A stretch of 6,952 nt of DNA from Thiomargarita sp. (GTDB taxonomy: Bacteria > Pseudomonadota > Gammaproteobacteria > Beggiatoales > Beggiatoaceae), in the NCBI GenBank assembly GCA_020721025.1, contig DYNO01000170.1, forward strand, positions 1-6,952. Direction: 5' to 3'. The number at the start of each line of letters is the position of its first letter. The stretch's first letter is position 1. The notes beneath the pieces were generated by a model. It had not been told where the DNA came from and did not search any database. It saw nothing but the letters and a program-made list of their open reading frames with translations. Positions 6,474-6,952 of this stretch are shown here, in pieces. The translations under genes and the position numbers were made by a program.

Positions 6474-6488
6474 TTTGGCAGTGCCAAA
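6474..6488. terminator. Hairpin between convergent genes (weak terminator candidate)
   Basis: TTTGGC (6474-6479) and GCCAAA (6483-6488) form a perfect 6-bp stem with a 3-base loop, just 7 bp after the Uma2 stop and 30 bp beyond the PPR stop on the other strand. Its position between converging genes suits a two-way terminator. Neither side has a real U-run (only TTTT inside the stem flank), so function is uncertain. Confidence 0.35.
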
Positions 6489-6517
6489 CCCATAATGATT
6501 AATGATATAGACAGCTT

Positions 6518-6952
6518 TCAGACATTTTTCAAACATTCTGCATAAAATTCCAGCCACTTTGGATGTTGCGAACCCTTGTTTTTTGCCCAATCTTTAAAAA
6601 TTTCCTGATTTTTCTTGATCTTGGGGCGCACAGCGTTGAGAGTGTAGTGATGAACTTTTTTAGTGTTTCTGTCAAATCTGCTTTGAGGTTTCAAACCCGC
6701 TGCCTGCATTGCTTCAAGTAATTTTAGCGTTTCATCAAAATGGGCAGATTGAGCTTTGCGTAACAACGTGTTATAGGTCACAACATCAAGTTTTAAACCC
6801 CGTTGCTTCATTTCCTCAAAATACGCCTGCGCCGTCGCAAAATTCTCGCTTTTGTTGATTAACGTGGAGTAGGAAAATTGATCAGGTTTTAAGCCCCGTT
6901 GCTTCATTTCCTCAAAATACGCCTGCGCCGTCGCAAAATTCTCGCTTTTGTT
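6518..6952 (-). CDS. Pentatricopeptide repeat (PPR) protein, C-terminal part (N-terminus beyond window)
   Basis: The frame is open to the window edge, giving the last 144 residues; the start lies outside. The protein is built of helical-hairpin PPR units, best known as RNA-binding repeats of plant organelle proteins. Two units are nearly complete. One runs from QFSYSTL to RGLKLD and is 32 residues long. The next runs from VVTYNTLL to AGLKPQ and is 34 long. Before these comes the second helix of an upstream unit, AYFEEMKQRGLKPD. The canonical unit is 35 residues; here two or three are missing between the helices. After the repeats comes a basic tail of about 55 residues (KKVHHY, RPKIKKN, KDWAKNKG) that I do not recognise. 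Adjacent repeats share long identical DNA (see the repeat entry). PPR proteins are uncommon in bacteria. No signal peptide can be judged. Its RNA-binding role is inferred from the family only. Confidence 0.85.
   Translation of the reverse strand, partial: NKSENFATAQAYFEEMKQRGLKPDQFSYSTLINKSENFATAQAYFEEMKQRGLKLDVVTYNTLLRKAQSAHFDETLKLLEAMQAAGLKPQSRFDRNTKKVHHYTLNAVRPKIKKNQEIFKDWAKNKGSQHPKWLEFYAECLKNV
6785..6952. repeat. Direct DNA repeats, 96-bp period, inside the PPR gene
   Basis: Positions 6785-6856 and 6881-6952 agree at all but two positions (6789 and 6797 against 6885 and 6893), and 59 bases are identical (6798-6856 and 6894-6952). The second copy runs to the window edge, so the match may continue. 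The period is 96 bp, or 32 codons, one PPR unit. Identity at silent positions as well points to recent duplication or gene conversion of repeats. Confidence 0.95.

Overview
The window looks like chromosomal DNA of a gammaproteobacterium with a moderately AT-rich genome (low-to-mid 40s % GC by eye). LolC- and LolD-type lipoprotein exporter genes, an RsxE/RnfE subunit and DapF are all closest in wording to gammaproteobacterial proteins. The accessory content is a DUF29 protein, a Uma2 remnant, a REP-like repeat pair and a bacterial pentatricopeptide-repeat (PPR) protein. That mix recalls large, repeat-rich sulfur-oxidiser genomes of the Beggiatoa/Thiotrichales type, but this placement is inference and cannot be settled from the window.

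Layout, left to right. Positions 1-148 are non-coding and hold a REP-like inverted pair (61-140). Two genes on the minus strand follow, probably one transcription unit read right to left: rsxE (648-1310) and then a DUF29 gene (149-616). A divergent intergenic region (1311-1548) has a small palindromic cluster on the rsxE side and a plausible promoter for the rightward gene. That gene encodes an exported M16 zinc peptidase (1549-2925). Next comes a 160-bp stretch (2926-3086) bounded by two nested inverted-repeat pairs, which looks like a small fold-back element. Just outside it is a strong extended -10 promoter (3097-3105). This reads into a tightly packed operon: lolC/lolF-type permease (3187-4440), lolD ATPase (4433-5119, 8-bp overlap) and dapF (5116-5949, 4-bp ATGA overlap). 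The right end holds a 5'-truncated Uma2 gene (about 6024-6467). Convergent with it is the C-terminal part of a PPR protein on the minus strand (6518 to the window edge), whose coding DNA contains a 59-bp exact tandem-type repeat.

How the genes fit together: LolC/F plus LolD form the inner-membrane ABC machine that releases outer-membrane lipoproteins to LolA. DapF makes meso-diaminopimelate for peptidoglycan and lysine, so the operon is an envelope-biogenesis unit. The M16 peptidase is probably periplasmic and stands alone, without the partner subunit often encoded next to it. RsxE is one membrane subunit of a six-subunit Rnf/Rsx electron-transfer complex, and the gene that normally precedes it is not adjacent here.

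The least ordinary items are the PPR protein with recently duplicated, shortened repeats, the fold-back element sitting where a second M16 gene might be expected, and the lone LolC/F without lolE. I do not see a clearly new multi-gene defence or metabolic system in the window.
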